Source of the DNA: an uncultured Tateyamaria sp. | GTDB taxonomy: Bacteria > Pseudomonadota > Alphaproteobacteria > Rhodobacterales > Rhodobacteraceae | Length of the DNA: 64,000 bases | Direction of reading: 5' to 3' | NCBI RefSeq assembly: GCF_947503415.1 | Contig: NZ_CANNDS010000002.1 | Coordinates: forward strand, 1,054,001-1,118,000 | Shown here: positions 35,866 to 44,343 of the stretch, piece by piece | Position numbering within the stretch: position 1 is the first letter of the stretch | Layout of the letters: each line of letters begins with the position of its first letter | Made by a program: the position numbers and the translations under genes | Notes under the pieces: generated by a model | The model's input: the letters and a program-made list of their open reading frames with translations, nothing else | What the model was told of the DNA's origin: nothing | The model's database searches: none

Positions 35866-37127
35866 TGCGAGACATGACATCCACAGACATGCGCGATGAA
35901 GAGGCGCGCGCGATCCTGAAACGCAACGACAAGGGCGGGTATACGATCCCGACCTCGGGGCTGTACCCTTACCAGTGGAACTGGGACAGCGCCTTTGCCG
36001 CCGTGGGTTTTGCCGAGTTCGACGTCGACCGCGCCTGGGCCGAGATCCAGACGCTGTTCTCGGGCCAGTGGGATAACGGTATGGTGCCGCATATCCTGTT
36101 CCATGTGCCCGATGAGGGGTATTTCCCGAACCACGATGTGTGGCAGGGCACGGGGCCGATCCCGTCGTCGGGCATCAGCCAGCCCCCTGTGGCGGCGACC
36201 ATGGCGCGGATGGTTTTGGACAAAGACCCGCAGGCAGGGCGCGCGCGCATCGCGGAACTGTTCCCCAAGATGGTCGCTTGGCACCGTTGGTTCATGGACT
36301 GGCGGCTGGATCAAGGTGCCGTTTGCGTCACCCATCCGTGGGAAGCAGGCCGCGACAATGCGCCTGACTGGGATGCTGCGATGGCGGCCATCACGCCGGA
36401 GGGTGTGGGCGAATACACGCGCCGTGACACCAGCCACGTGGACAGTTCTATGCGACCGACGAAATACGACTACGACCGTTATATCTGGCTGGTGCAGCGC
36501 GGCGCGCGGCTGGGCTGGGACGAGGCAACGATGCTGGAGGGTACGCCCTTCCGCGTGGCCGATCCGACCATGACGTTCATCCTGCTGCGCGCCACCCGTG
36601 ACCTGATCGCCATGGGCGAGATGTTGGGCGAAGATGTGTCCGAACTGCAGGGCTGGGTTGAGACGCTGGAAGTCGGCGCGCAAACCCTCTGGAACCCGGC
36701 GCTGGCTTGTTTTGATGGGCGCGACGTCCTGGGCGGCAGCTGGGCCGGGTCCGTCTCGAACGCGTCGTTCCTGTGTTGGTATGCCGGGGTCGACCATCCC
36801 GACATGCGGACCCGTCTGGCAGAGGTGATGGCGCTCTCGAAATACGGCGTGCCATCGCTGACCCCGGACGACGACCGTTTTGATGGGAAGCGCTACTGGC
36901 GCGGTCCCGTCTGGGCCATCATGAACATGATGATCGGCACCGGCCTCATGGAGTTTGACCTGCCGCAAGGGGCCGCCCTGCGCGACAACACCGCTGACCT
37001 GATCGCGGAACACGGCTTTGCCGAGTATTTCGACCCGCGCGATGGCACCCCCGCAGGCGGCAGCACCTTCACATGGACGGCCGCGGTTTGGCTCGCGTGG
37101 GCCTCTCCCTCACGGCAAGGAGCGTAA
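35862..37127 (+). CDS. GH63-like glycoside hydrolase (MGH1-like), putative glucosyl/mannosylglycerate hydrolase group
   Basis: This 421-residue cytoplasmic (alpha/alpha)6-barrel enzyme has the signature YPYQWNWDSAFAAVGF (residues 35-50), HPWEAGRDNAPDWD (158-171), YWRGPVWAIMNMMIG (345-359) and FAEYFDP near the C-terminus. Asp165 and Glu388 occupy the places of the general acid and base in GH63 relatives such as E. coli YgjK, by eye. The family includes mannosylglycerate and glucosylglycerate hydrolases. Lying inside an ABC uptake operon, it probably cleaves the imported glycoside. The start at ATG 35862 overlaps the permease stop. Confidence 0.85.
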   Translation: MMRDMTSTDMRDEEARAILKRNDKGGYTIPTSGLYPYQWNWDSAFAAVGFAEFDVDRAWAEIQTLFSGQWDNGMVPHILFHVPDEGYFPNHDVWQGTGPIPSSGISQPPVAATMARMVLDKDPQAGRARIAELFPKMVAWHRWFMDWRLDQGAVCVTHPWEAGRDNAPDWDAAMAAITPEGVGEYTRRDTSHVDSSMRPTKYDYDRYIWLVQRGARLGWDEATMLEGTPFRVADPTMTFILLRATRDLIAMGEMLGEDVSELQGWVETLEVGAQTLWNPALACFDGRDVLGGSWAGSVSNASFLCWYAGVDHPDMRTRLAEVMALSKYGVPSLTPDDDRFDGKRYWRGPVWAIMNMMIGTGLMEFDLPQGAALRDNTADLIAEHGFAEYFDPRDGTPAGGSTFTWTAAVWLAWASPSRQGA

Positions 37128-37129
37128 AG

Positions 37130-38182
37130 ATGGGCGCGATCACTCTGAATGCCGTCGAGAAATGGTATGGCGAGGTGCAGGTCATCAAGGGGGTGGACCT
37201 TGAGATAAACGACGGCGAGTTTGTTGTTTTTGTCGGCCCCTCGGGCTGTGGCAAGTCCACGCTGTTGCGCATGATCGGCGGGCTTGAAGACATCAGCCGC
37301 GGGTCTTTGGACATCGACGGCACGGACGTGACGGACCAGCCGCCCAGCAAGCGGGGGCTGTCCATGGTGTTCCAGTCTTATGCGCTCTATCCGCACATGT
37401 CGGTGCGTGACAACATGGGGTTCTCACTGAAAACGGCGGGTGCGCCCAAGGCCGAGATCACCGAGAAGGTGAACGCCGCTGCTGAGACGTTGAAGCTGGA
37501 CCAATATCTTGACCGACGCCCCAAGGACCTGTCTGGCGGTCAGCGCCAGCGCGTGGCGATTGGCCGGTCCATCGTGCGCGATCCGACGGCGTTCCTTTTT
37601 GACGAACCGCTGTCGAACCTTGACGCCGCACTGCGGGTCGAGATGCGATACGAAATTTCCAAGCTGCACCAGTCCCTGTCCGCCACAATGATCTACGTGA
37701 CCCATGATCAGGTCGAGGCCATGACATTGGCCGACCGGATCGTGGTGCTGGATGCGGGCCGGATCATTCAGGTTGGCACCCCGCGTGAGCTTTACAACCA
37801 CCCCGGCAATGTCTTTGTGGCGCAGTTCATCGGCAGCCCGAAGATGAACGTCTTTGGCTGTGCTACTGCGGGCGGCACCTACACCGTGCCCGGTGGGCGT
37901 GGCGGGACATATTCGCTCAGCGGGGACGCTGTGCAGATGGGCATCAGGCCGGAACACATCAGCCTTGGCGCGGCGGGCACGGGCCAATGTGATGGCACCG
38001 TGGATGTGGCCGAATACCTTGGGGCCGACACGTTCGTCCTGCTTGATTGTGGCGCAGCAGGGCAGATCAACGTGCGGATTTCGGGGGATGCCGCGTTGGA
38101 AGTGGGTGACGTCGTGGGCCTCAGTTTCGATCCAGCGCGCACCCATTTCTTTGATACGGATGGCAACACGATCCAAGCGTGA
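37130..38182 (+). CDS. Sugar ABC transporter ATP-binding protein (UgpC/MalK type)
   Basis: This 350-residue ATPase has Walker A GPSGCGKST, signature LSGGQRQRVAIGRSIVRDP, Walker B AFLFDEPLSNLDAALR, H-loop TMIYVTHDQVEAMTLADR, and a C-terminal TOBE domain (PGGRGGTYSLSGDAVQMGIRPEH). ATG 37130 follows AAGGAG and the hydrolase stop by 2 bp. A longer frame from 37073 is rejected. It energises the two unusual permeases upstream and closes the operon. Confidence 0.93.
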   Translation: MGAITLNAVEKWYGEVQVIKGVDLEINDGEFVVFVGPSGCGKSTLLRMIGGLEDISRGSLDIDGTDVTDQPPSKRGLSMVFQSYALYPHMSVRDNMGFSLKTAGAPKAEITEKVNAAAETLKLDQYLDRRPKDLSGGQRQRVAIGRSIVRDPTAFLFDEPLSNLDAALRVEMRYEISKLHQSLSATMIYVTHDQVEAMTLADRIVVLDAGRIIQVGTPRELYNHPGNVFVAQFIGSPKMNVFGCATAGGTYTVPGGRGGTYSLSGDAVQMGIRPEHISLGAAGTGQCDGTVDVAEYLGADTFVLLDCGAAGQINVRISGDAALEVGDVVGLSFDPARTHFFDTDGNTIQA

Positions 38183-38229
38183 ACCTCTACGCACACGGCA
38201 CGGGATCAAGGGCGTAAGCCCGCCGTGCC

Positions 38230-38258
38230 AGCGCCGAACCGCCCCCTCGGGCGGCGCT
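38230..38258. terminator. GC hairpin between convergent genes
   Basis: CCGCCC-CCTC-GGGCGG (38239-38254), extended by AGCG/CGCT, lies in the 180-bp spacer between the ABC ATPase and the convergent aldolase gene. No T tract follows. I see nothing else in this spacer. Confidence 0.4.
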
Positions 38259-38362
38259 ATATCAACACCTGCGCATCGTTTTGGCCTAGCGGTAACGGAT
38301 TTGAGATTAATCGCGCCGAATTGCCCTTCCATGTGCCCCCCCGCAGCCCGGTGCTTGCACGA

Positions 38363-39013
38363 TTAGTCATCCCACTCCACATCAAACCTTGTCACCACCG
38401 CTTGGACCTGATCCTCCGTCAGTCCCCGCGCGCGCATCCCACGGGTCATCAACGCGAGCCGCGCGGTATCCTCCAATTCTTCAATGGCATTGCAAGCAGC
38501 CTCCACATCCCTGCCCGCGACAACAGGCCCGTGGTTCGCCAGCATTACCGCTGACCGCTTGCCCGCAAGACCGCGCACCGCATCCCCCATCGCCGGATCG
38601 CCCGGCAGGAAGAAGGGTAATAACTGCACTTTTCCCAGCTTCATGATCCCATAGGGCGTCAGCGGCGGCAGGAAGTTATCCGCATCTGCCCCCGGCAACA
38701 TCGACAGCGCAACCGAGTGGCAGGAATGCAGATGCACCACCGCTCCGGCGGCACTGCGCGTGTCATAGAATGCGGTATGCAGCGGCATCTCCTTGGTCGG
38801 CGCGTCCCCCGCCACATGCTGGCCGTTCGGATCAAACCGGCTGAGCCGCCCAGGATCAAGCCGCCCAAAGCTTGTGCCTGTAGGTGACACGAGCAAACCG
38901 CCATCGTCAGTCCGGGCAGAGATATTGCCGGTCGATCCATGGGTCAGGCCCCGATCAAACAGGGACTTCGCCAGCAGGCATATCTGTTCGCGCAAGGCGG
39001 TCTCGGCACTCAT
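38363..39013 (-). CDS. otnC: Class II aldolase/adducin family protein (OtnC-like 3-oxo-tetronate 4-phosphate decarboxylase)
   Basis: This 216-residue enzyme has the class II aldolase pattern: GNISARTDDGGLLVSPTGTSFG, the zinc histidines in VHLHSCHSVALS, and MLANHGPVVAGRD. It is directly downstream of a four-carbon acid-sugar kinase with a 4-nt overlap. That is the OtnK-OtnC arrangement known for threonate and erythronate catabolism, in which OtnC decarboxylates 3-oxo-tetronate 4-phosphate to dihydroxyacetone phosphate. The dehydrogenase and isomerase usually found nearby are absent. Function is therefore inferred from the pair. Confidence 0.82.
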   Translation of the reverse strand: MSAETALREQICLLAKSLFDRGLTHGSTGNISARTDDGGLLVSPTGTSFGRLDPGRLSRFDPNGQHVAGDAPTKEMPLHTAFYDTRSAAGAVVHLHSCHSVALSMLPGADADNFLPPLTPYGIMKLGKVQLLPFFLPGDPAMGDAVRGLAGKRSAVMLANHGPVVAGRDVEAACNAIEELEDTARLALMTRGMRARGLTEDQVQAVVTRFDVEWDD

Positions 39014-40242
39014 ACGCCCAACACCCGATCCGCCTTTTCAAAGAAATCCTCGGCTCCGAAATTGCCGGACTTCAACGCAACAACCAGATCAGGCCGCGCG
39101 CGCAAGGCGGGCACGCCGGGATCAATCTCCGGCCCGATCTCAAGCGTATCAAGGCCCAGACCCTCGACCACCGCACCCGATGTCTCGCCGCCCGCGGTGA
39201 TGATGCGCGTCGCGCCGCCCGCACGCACCGCGCGGGCCACATCGGCAAAGAACCCTTCAAGCGCGCCCGCTGACTGCTCACGTCCAAATTGCGCTTGCAC
39301 CTTCCGCACCACATCCGGATCGGCCGAGGAATAAACAAGCGGCACACCGTCCTGCGCCAAGGCCCAAGTGGCTGCCTCAGCGGCTGTCAAACGCCCCTCG
39401 ATCACATCTGCCGCTGCAACCTCGCGCGCGGGGTTACGGGCGGCGTGATACGCCACCTGCGCCCGCGTCGCGATGGAACAGGACCCGGACAGCGCCACAG
39501 CCGTTCCAGACTGCCCCGTCCACGGCACCTCCCCCGCGACACAACCGAAATTTGCAGGCAAGCCAAGGGCCACACCCGACCCGCCGGTGATCAACGGCAA
39601 CTCTTTTGCCGCTGCCCCAATCGCGCGCAAATCCTCATCCCGGATCGCATCGACCACGATGTGACGCTTGCCTGCCTCATGCTCGGTCGCAAAAACCTGA
39701 CGGATCGCCGCAGCTCCGGCAAACACGGCCCCCGACCCAACATGCCCCACCGCATATCGCGTCTGCAGCGCCAACCACCGACGCAGATCAGGGTCCGTCA
39801 TCGGCGTGAGCGGATGGTTCTGCATCCCGCTCTCGCTGAGCAGCACATCATTCACGAACAGGTGCCCTTGGTACACGGACCGCCCGGTGCCGGGAAAGGC
39901 CGGGCATACGATAACCTGATGGGCATCCAGCGCCTCGGCAAGGGCATCGGCGACGGGGCCGATATTACCCTCAGGCGTCGAGTCAAAGGTCGAGCAATAC
40001 TTGAAGAAAAACTGCGTGCACCCTTGCGCGCGCAACCACTCCAAGGCTTCCAACGACTTCGCCACGGCGTCACCCGGATCAATCGACCGCGACTTCAGCG
40101 CCACCACCCCAGCCTCCACCGACGGGTCCGCGTCACCGTCAGGAATGCCGGTATATTGCGTCACGCGCATGCCTTCCTTGGCCAGCGTATTTGCCAGATC
40201 GCTTGATCCGGTAAAGTCGTCCCCGATACATCCCAATTTCAC
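39010..40242 (-). CDS. otnK: Four-carbon acid sugar kinase (OtnK-like, DUF1537)
   Basis: This 410-residue kinase has the DUF1537 features: GCIGDDFTGSSDLANTLAKEGM at the N-terminus, FFFKYCSTFDSTPEGNIGPV, PAFPGTGRSVYQGHLFVND, and the C-terminal ATP-binding RIITAGGETSGAVVEGLG with VALKSGNFGAEDFF. GTG 40242 is chosen because GAGGGG lies upstream and conservation starts there. It phosphorylates 3-oxo-tetronate type acids. The missing oxidation step could be supplied elsewhere, possibly by one of the dehydrogenases in this window, but no direct link is visible. Confidence 0.85.
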   Translation of the reverse strand: MKLGCIGDDFTGSSDLANTLAKEGMRVTQYTGIPDGDADPSVEAGVVALKSRSIDPGDAVAKSLEALEWLRAQGCTQFFFKYCSTFDSTPEGNIGPVADALAEALDAHQVIVCPAFPGTGRSVYQGHLFVNDVLLSESGMQNHPLTPMTDPDLRRWLALQTRYAVGHVGSGAVFAGAAAIRQVFATEHEAGKRHIVVDAIRDEDLRAIGAAAKELPLITGGSGVALGLPANFGCVAGEVPWTGQSGTAVALSGSCSIATRAQVAYHAARNPAREVAAADVIEGRLTAAEAATWALAQDGVPLVYSSADPDVVRKVQAQFGREQSAGALEGFFADVARAVRAGGATRIITAGGETSGAVVEGLGLDTLEIGPEIDPGVPALRARPDLVVALKSGNFGAEDFFEKADRVLGV

Positions 40243-40311
40243 AGCGTCGTCCCCTCGTTTGCGGGCAGACAAGCACCCGCGCACCCGCAATGGCAAGCCC
40301 ACCCGCCGAAA

Positions 40312-40338
40312 GTCCGGTAATTTCGGGATTTCCCGGAC
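40312..40338. promoter_or_regulatory. Inverted repeat in the divergent otnK/FabH-like spacer
   Basis: GTCCGG and CCGGAC are separated by 15 bp in the 182-bp spacer between the kinase (minus) and the FabH-like gene (plus). It could be an operator for an unlinked regulator. No regulator gene is adjacent. Confidence 0.3.
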
Positions 40339-40424
40339 GGCACATGGACCCGCGCCCCCTTGCGAACAAGGGGTTGGGGCCTGTAGGTTCGCGCAAACAT
40401 CGACAACCCTGAAGGGGGCGCACC

Positions 40425-41552
40425 TTGGCTTTCACTCCAGCGATCACCGGCACGGGCGTCTTCACGCCAGAGCAGTCCATTTCCAACGCGGAACTGGTCG
40501 TGGCCTTCAACGCTTATGCCGATCTTTACAACGCCGAGCACGCGGACGCGATCGCGGCGGGAGAGGTCACTGCCAAGGATCACTCCTCCGAAGAGTTCAT
40601 CGTGAAAGCGTCAGGGATCGAAAGCCGATACGTCATGGACAAGTCCGGCATCCTCGACCCCAAGGTCATGCACCCGCTGCTCCGCCAACGCAGCGATGAC
40701 GAGCCGTCGATCATGGCGGAAATGGCGCTGGATGCGGCAAACAAGGCGCTGGCCCAAGCGGGCAAGACAGCCGCAGATGTCGATGCAGTGATCTGCGCGG
40801 CCTCCAACCTCGAACGCGCCTACCCCGCCGTTGCCATCGAAATTCAGGACCTGCTGGGCATCGAAGGCTTCGCGTTCGACATGAACGTGGCCTGTTCATC
40901 TGCCACCTTCGGTATTCAGGCGGCGGCAGACATGGTGCGCTCTGGCTCCATCCGGTCGGCCCTTGTCGTGAACCCCGAGATTTGCTCTGCGCACCTTGAA
41001 TGGCGCGACCGGGACTGTCATTTCATCTTTGGCGACGTGGCAACGGCCACCCTGATCGAACGGGCCGAAGACGCCAAGGGCGGCTATTTCGAGATCAAGT
41101 CCACCCGCTGCGGCACGGCCTTTTCCAACAACATCCGCAACAACAACGGCTACCTGCGCCGGTCGCGCCCCGACGGCGTGAAGGACCGCCGCGACATGCA
41201 GTTCATGCAGAACGGGCGTAAGGTGTTCAAGGAAGTGCTGCCGATGGTCAGCCAGCACATCGCGGGGCACATGGGTGATGAAGGGGTCGAGGCGACGGAC
41301 CTCAAACGGCTCTGGCTGCATCAGGCCAACAAGTCCATGAACGATTTCATCGGGAAAAAAGTGCTGGGCCGCGATCCCGCGCCGGGCGAACAGCCCAACA
41401 TCCTGCAAGACTATGCCAACACATCTTCAGCAGGGTCGATCATCGCGTTTTCAAAGTATTCGGATGATCTGGCCGAGGGCGACAAAGGCATCATTTGCTC
41501 GTTTGGCGCGGGGTATTCCGTGGGGTCCGTTCTGGTCGAACGGCACGGGTAG
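40425..41552 (+). CDS. Beta-ketoacyl-ACP synthase III family protein (FabH-like)
   Basis: This 375-residue thiolase-fold enzyme has the catalytic Cys in NVACSSATFGIQAA, the His in LWLHQANKSMNDF and the Asn in DYANTSSAGSI. That is the full Cys-His-Asn triad of FabH-type condensing enzymes. It is about 50 residues longer than housekeeping FabH (about 320), with insertions after the first strand (FNAYADLYNAEHADAIAAGEV). It starts at TTG 40425 after AAGGGGG. It is a single-gene unit without fab or polyketide neighbours, so its acyl substrate is unknown. Confidence 0.88.
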   Translation: MAFTPAITGTGVFTPEQSISNAELVVAFNAYADLYNAEHADAIAAGEVTAKDHSSEEFIVKASGIESRYVMDKSGILDPKVMHPLLRQRSDDEPSIMAEMALDAANKALAQAGKTAADVDAVICAASNLERAYPAVAIEIQDLLGIEGFAFDMNVACSSATFGIQAAADMVRSGSIRSALVVNPEICSAHLEWRDRDCHFIFGDVATATLIERAEDAKGGYFEIKSTRCGTAFSNNIRNNNGYLRRSRPDGVKDRRDMQFMQNGRKVFKEVLPMVSQHIAGHMGDEGVEATDLKRLWLHQANKSMNDFIGKKVLGRDPAPGEQPNILQDYANTSSAGSIIAFSKYSDDLAEGDKGIICSFGAGYSVGSVLVERHG

Positions 41553-41553
41553 G

Positions 41554-41594
41554 AAAAAATAGGGCCGCCGCTCTCCCCAAAAGTGCGACGGCCC
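41554..41594 (-). terminator. Rho-independent terminator for the DUF992 gene
   Basis: GGGCCG (41562-41567) pairs with CGGCCC (41589-41594). Reading the minus strand, the stem is followed after TA by TTTTTT (41559-41554). It fits termination of the minus-strand gene at 41602 and may also serve the convergent FabH-like gene. Confidence 0.65.
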
Positions 41595-41601
41595 CTTGGG
41601 G

Positions 41602-42072
41602 TCAGCCCTTGTGCTTCAAGCGCAAGGTTTCGACCCCTACCGCAGCGCCCACACCAATCTCGCCAGAGACGGACACGGGCTGCAATGTGAACGACCGGTC
41701 CAGACCACCGATCAGGGCGTGTACACCGGCACCGGCACCCACCGATGCATCAGCCGACGCACCGATATAGCCACCTTCCAGCGCACCATCCTTCACACCG
41801 CTTTGCGGGGCGAACACGTACCAGACCAGCGTCTGTTCGTTGCTGGTGGACAGGTCCACACCCACCTTGCGGATGACGCCCGTAAACTGATCCGACCGAC
41901 CGCTGGCCGAGGTGTAATCGCACGAGTACTTCGCACTTGAATAGACCACGAAGTTCGACTCGTTGGACTGGTGGCAGGTCAGCACGCCAGTGGCGACACC
42001 GCCAGCGGAGGCGGCCATCGGGGCAGCAACAGAAGCGGCAGCAAGGGCGATCATTTTCAGTTTGGACGTCAT
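41602..42072 (-). CDS. DUF992 domain-containing secreted protein
   Basis: This 156-residue protein has a signal peptide (KMIALAAASVAAPMAASA) and the DUF992 pattern: GVLTCHQ..., a second Cys in AKYSCDYTSASGRSDQFTGVIRKVGVDLS, glycine-rich strands (GGYIGASADASVGAGAGVHALIGG), and the end GVGAAVGVETLRLKHKG. DUF992 proteins are widespread small exported proteins of unknown function in Alphaproteobacteria. The ATG at 42072 follows AAGGAA. Function not assignable. Confidence 0.85.
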   Translation of the reverse strand: MTSKLKMIALAAASVAAPMAASAGGVATGVLTCHQSNESNFVVYSSAKYSCDYTSASGRSDQFTGVIRKVGVDLSTSNEQTLVWYVFAPQSGVKDGALEGGYIGASADASVGAGAGVHALIGGLDRSFTLQPVSVSGEIGVGAAVGVETLRLKHKG

Positions 42073-42450
42073 GGGTCTGGTTCCTTGGGTTGGTGCGGCC
42101 CGCTGGGGCTGCGTTGTTTCATGCACCAACATTTAATCGGAACCATTTGGTACACAACCCGCAAAAGCTGTAACATGCAACACGTATCAGCGCGGGTTTG
42201 TTACTGCCGGGTGAGCGGTCAAGACACGGTCAAAATTTCAAAGGATCCGTCCATCTTGTTTGAGAATCATGGCAGGGCTATCTGATCACCAGCACGAGGA
42301 TGACGCCTCATGCAATGGAGACTTTATGCAAGAGCCCCGGGCATGAGCCCGTTCTCGAACTCCCGCGTCGAGAACATCGGAACACCAAGGACAGTCGCGC
42401 GCTACGTTGAGTGACCCTGTTTCTGCACTCTCATAAGATCAAGACTTCCG
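42073..42450. other. Intergenic 378-bp region with a long dyad
   Basis: No convincing gene is seen between the DUF992 start and the YjhX-like start. The region is less GC-rich than its surroundings in its first half. Its main feature is the inverted repeat at 42351-42375, listed separately. A small RNA is possible but not supported by a terminator. Confidence 0.5.
42351..42375. promoter_or_regulatory. Perfect inverted repeat upstream of the YjhX-like gene
   Basis: GTTCTCGA-N9-TCGAGAAC has two perfect 8-bp arms and lies 76 bp before the YjhX-like start. Its size and spacing suit a dimeric repressor site. It could equally be an RNA hairpin in the leader. Confidence 0.45.
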
Positions 42451-42708
42451 TTGAACATCTCAAAGCGCGAACAGCATATTTTGCATGAACTCGCCCTGGG
42501 TGGCAGCATCCAGCATGCCCGTGGCGAAAACGGCAAAGTACGTGACATCACCCCTTACACGCGCAACAGCCACTGTCTTTTGGACTGCACCATGCCCGTG
42601 TTCCTGCGCCTGAAAAAACGGCGCTTCATCCGGTCCACAAACGGATCACCCTATCGTGCTTCCCGGGCGTACATCAAAGCCGTCCGCGCGCAACTCAACC
42701 AACGTTGA
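42451..42708 (+). CDS. yjhX: YjhX family protein (toxin-like, UPF0386)
   Basis: This 85-residue protein has the same length and arrangement as E. coli YjhX: MNISKREQHILHELALGG at the start, then LLDCTMPVFLRLKKRRFI and STNGSPYRAS, ending in RAQLNQR. YjhX is described as the toxin partner of the acetyltransferase YjhQ. No YjhQ-like gene is adjacent, so the protein may act alone or have another role. The start codon is TTG. The domain looks like a winged helix, so a regulatory function is an alternative. Confidence 0.78.
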   Translation: MNISKREQHILHELALGGSIQHARGENGKVRDITPYTRNSHCLLDCTMPVFLRLKKRRFIRSTNGSPYRASRAYIKAVRAQLNQR

Positions 42709-42723
42709 CGAAAGGACAATACC

Positions 42724-42852
42724 GTGACCGACAAGACCGTCCGTCACAGCAGGGCAGATGATCTCATCCATCCTGTGCCCCTTCGTCGTTGCGAACTTGT
42801 TCGCGGCGGCGGGCCGGACCGGCAATATCCTATGCGGAAAAGCGGCACATGA
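42724..42852 (+). CDS. Possible 42-residue small ORF after yjhX
   Basis: A GTG-started frame with GAAAGGA upstream (42711-42717) runs 42 codons, rich in Arg and Asp, and ends in RKSGT. It overlaps the end of the convergent gene at 42830 by 23 nt. It has no recognised family. It is listed because toxin-like genes often have a small partner, but coding potential is unproven. Confidence 0.2.
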   Translation: MTDKTVRHSRADDLIHPVPLRRCELVRGGGPDRQYPMRKSGT

Positions 42853-43180
42853 TCCCGTTCGTGGTGGGCGTGATCTGGTACATGTCGGCAAGCGTTTCGA
42901 CCACAGACAGTTCAAGGCCGATCACAGTTATGGATTTGAGGTCTGGATAATGGTCTTGGATATTAAAGACCGTTTGACGCAACACGGACTCCAGCGGGCT
43001 CCCCGGGTCCATTGAAAACAGCGCGCTGCTGTGATCCAGCGCGCGGGCGCGCTCGAAGCGTGCGCGGTTTGAACGCGTGTCCACAATCCAAACGAACCCG
43101 GACAAATCACCACTGTAGTTGTCGACAAAGATGGCTTTAACGATCACGGCGCCCCCCGGCTGCGTACAGTCTGGCGTCAT
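42830..43180 (-). CDS. Hypothetical protein downstream of ArsH-like flavoprotein
   Basis: This is a 116-residue protein of unknown family. The middle (GDLSGFVWIVDTRSNRARFERARALDHSSALFSMDPGSPLESVLRQTVFNIQDHYPD) suggests a small alpha/beta or PAS-like fold, and there is no signal peptide or membrane segment. ATG 43180 lies 4 bp after the ArsH-like stop, so the two are probably co-transcribed. GTG 43147, with GGGGGG upstream, is an alternative start. No function is proposed. Confidence 0.55.
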   Translation of the reverse strand: MTPDCTQPGGAVIVKAIFVDNYSGDLSGFVWIVDTRSNRARFERARALDHSSALFSMDPGSPLESVLRQTVFNIQDHYPDLKSITVIGLELSVVETLADMYQITPTTNGIMCRFSA

Positions 43181-43184
43181 GCGC

Positions 43185-43907
43185 CTACTTGGCCTTGGAC
43201 ACCCGTTCGTGGACCTGATCCACGCTCTCCAACCGTTCGGAATAGCGGTTCACAAGATAGTCCTTGCGCCCCCGCACCAACCACGTGAATTTGACCAGCT
43301 CTTCCATCACATCAACCACACGGGCATAGAACGGCCCCGCAGGCAAGCGTCCATCCTGGAACTCCAGCCACGCCTTGGGGATACTAGATTGATTGGGAAT
43401 TGTGACCATGCGCATCCATCGCCCCAGGATGCGCATCTGATTGACCGCGTTGAAGCTTTGGGACCCGCCCGACACTTGCATGACCGCGAGAGTCTTTCCT
43501 TGCGTGGGACGGATGCCGCCCTTCATGGACAGGGGCAGCCAATCGATCTGGGTCTTCATCAAACCGGTCATGGCACCATGCCGTTCGGGGCTGGACCACA
43601 CCATACCCTCGGACCATGTCGCCAATTCGCGCAGCTCGACCACCTTTGGATGATCAGCCTCCGCATCATCAACCAGCGGCAAGCCGGAGGGGTCGAACAT
43701 ACGGGTCTCGCAGCCCAGATGGCGCAGGATGCGCGCGCTTTCCTCTGCCGCGCGGCGGGAGTAGCTTACATCGCGCAGCGAGCCATAAAGCAGAAGAATA
43801 CGCGGCGGATGACCCGGATCATCCGGCGCACGCAAGGCCTCTACGTCGATTTGCGACAAGGCCTCCGACACCAGAGCTGGAAGATCCTCAGCCACTTTCG
43901 TCCTCAA
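43185..43907 (-). CDS. arsH: ArsH-type NADPH-dependent FMN reductase
   Basis: This 240-residue flavodoxin-like protein has the FMN phosphate loop [23 protein letters not shown], the [21 protein letters not shown] segment, and [21 protein letters not shown], all typical of ArsH. ArsH reduces quinones or azo dyes and oxidises organoarsenicals. No arsR, arsB, acr3 or arsC lies in the window, so a general redox or oxidative-stress role is plausible. It overlaps the preceding gene by 20 nt. Confidence 0.88.
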   Translation of the reverse strand: MRTKVAEDLPALVSEALSQIDVEALRAPDDPGHPPRILLLYGSLRDVSYSRRAAEESARILRHLGCETRMFDPSGLPLVDDAEADHPKVVELRELATWSEGMVWSSPERHGAMTGLMKTQIDWLPLSMKGGIRPTQGKTLAVMQVSGGSQSFNAVNQMRILGRWMRMVTIPNQSSIPKAWLEFQDGRLPAGPFYARVVDVMEELVKFTWLVRGRKDYLVNRYSERLESVDQVHERVSKAK

Positions 43908-44343
43908 GATGCAGCTTCATGTCGATCAGCACCTGCTGGAGCATCGTGGTTTCCTTGAGCAGGCGCTTGGCCTCGTTCACGGTGATCACGCCGTCTTCGA
44001 TAGATTGCTGGTATTCGGACATCAGCATGGCAAAGCGTTGGCTCAGCGCGATGACATCCGAATTCACACCACCGGATCGTTCATCATTGGGGCGACGGTC
44101 ATCATGGCTGAGGGTGATGCCCTGCAATTCGGCCAGCGCGCCGGTCACATGCGGGTAGCTCGCGGCCTCCTCCAAAGCGATCACGGCATCAATGGGCATG
44201 AAGCGATCAGCATGTTCGGGATTGTCGGAATAGTATCGGCCCAGCGTTGCCTTGGACTTGCCCGTCAATTCACACGCAGGCTCAATGCCCACGTCCTTGA
44301 CCAGGGATTCTGTGTGCTTCTTCAGATAACTGCCGATGGCCAT
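43888..44343 (-). CDS. Possible DNA-binding protein, phage-CII-like
   Basis: This 151-residue protein contains an HTH-like stretch ([25 protein letters not shown]), followed by [25 protein letters not shown]. That order recalls phage CII-type regulatory proteins. The C-terminal half is helical ([24 protein letters not shown]) and may dimerise. ATG 44343 has GGGAG eight bases upstream. It is the first gene of a three-gene unit with the ArsH-like flavoprotein. Family assignment is tentative, and no prophage genes are nearby. Confidence 0.65.
   Translation of the reverse strand: MAIGSYLKKHTESLVKDVGIEPACELTGKSKATLGRYYSDNPEHADRFMPIDAVIALEEAASYPHVTGALAELQGITLSHDDRRPNDERSGGVNSDVIALSQRFAMLMSEYQQSIEDGVITVNEAKRLLKETTMLQQVLIDMKLHLEDESG

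Noticed and set aside
43185-43907. Arsenic resistance island around the ArsH-like gene
   Set aside because: No arsR, arsC, arsB or acr3 gene is nearby, so the ArsH-like flavoprotein alone does not support an arsenic operon.
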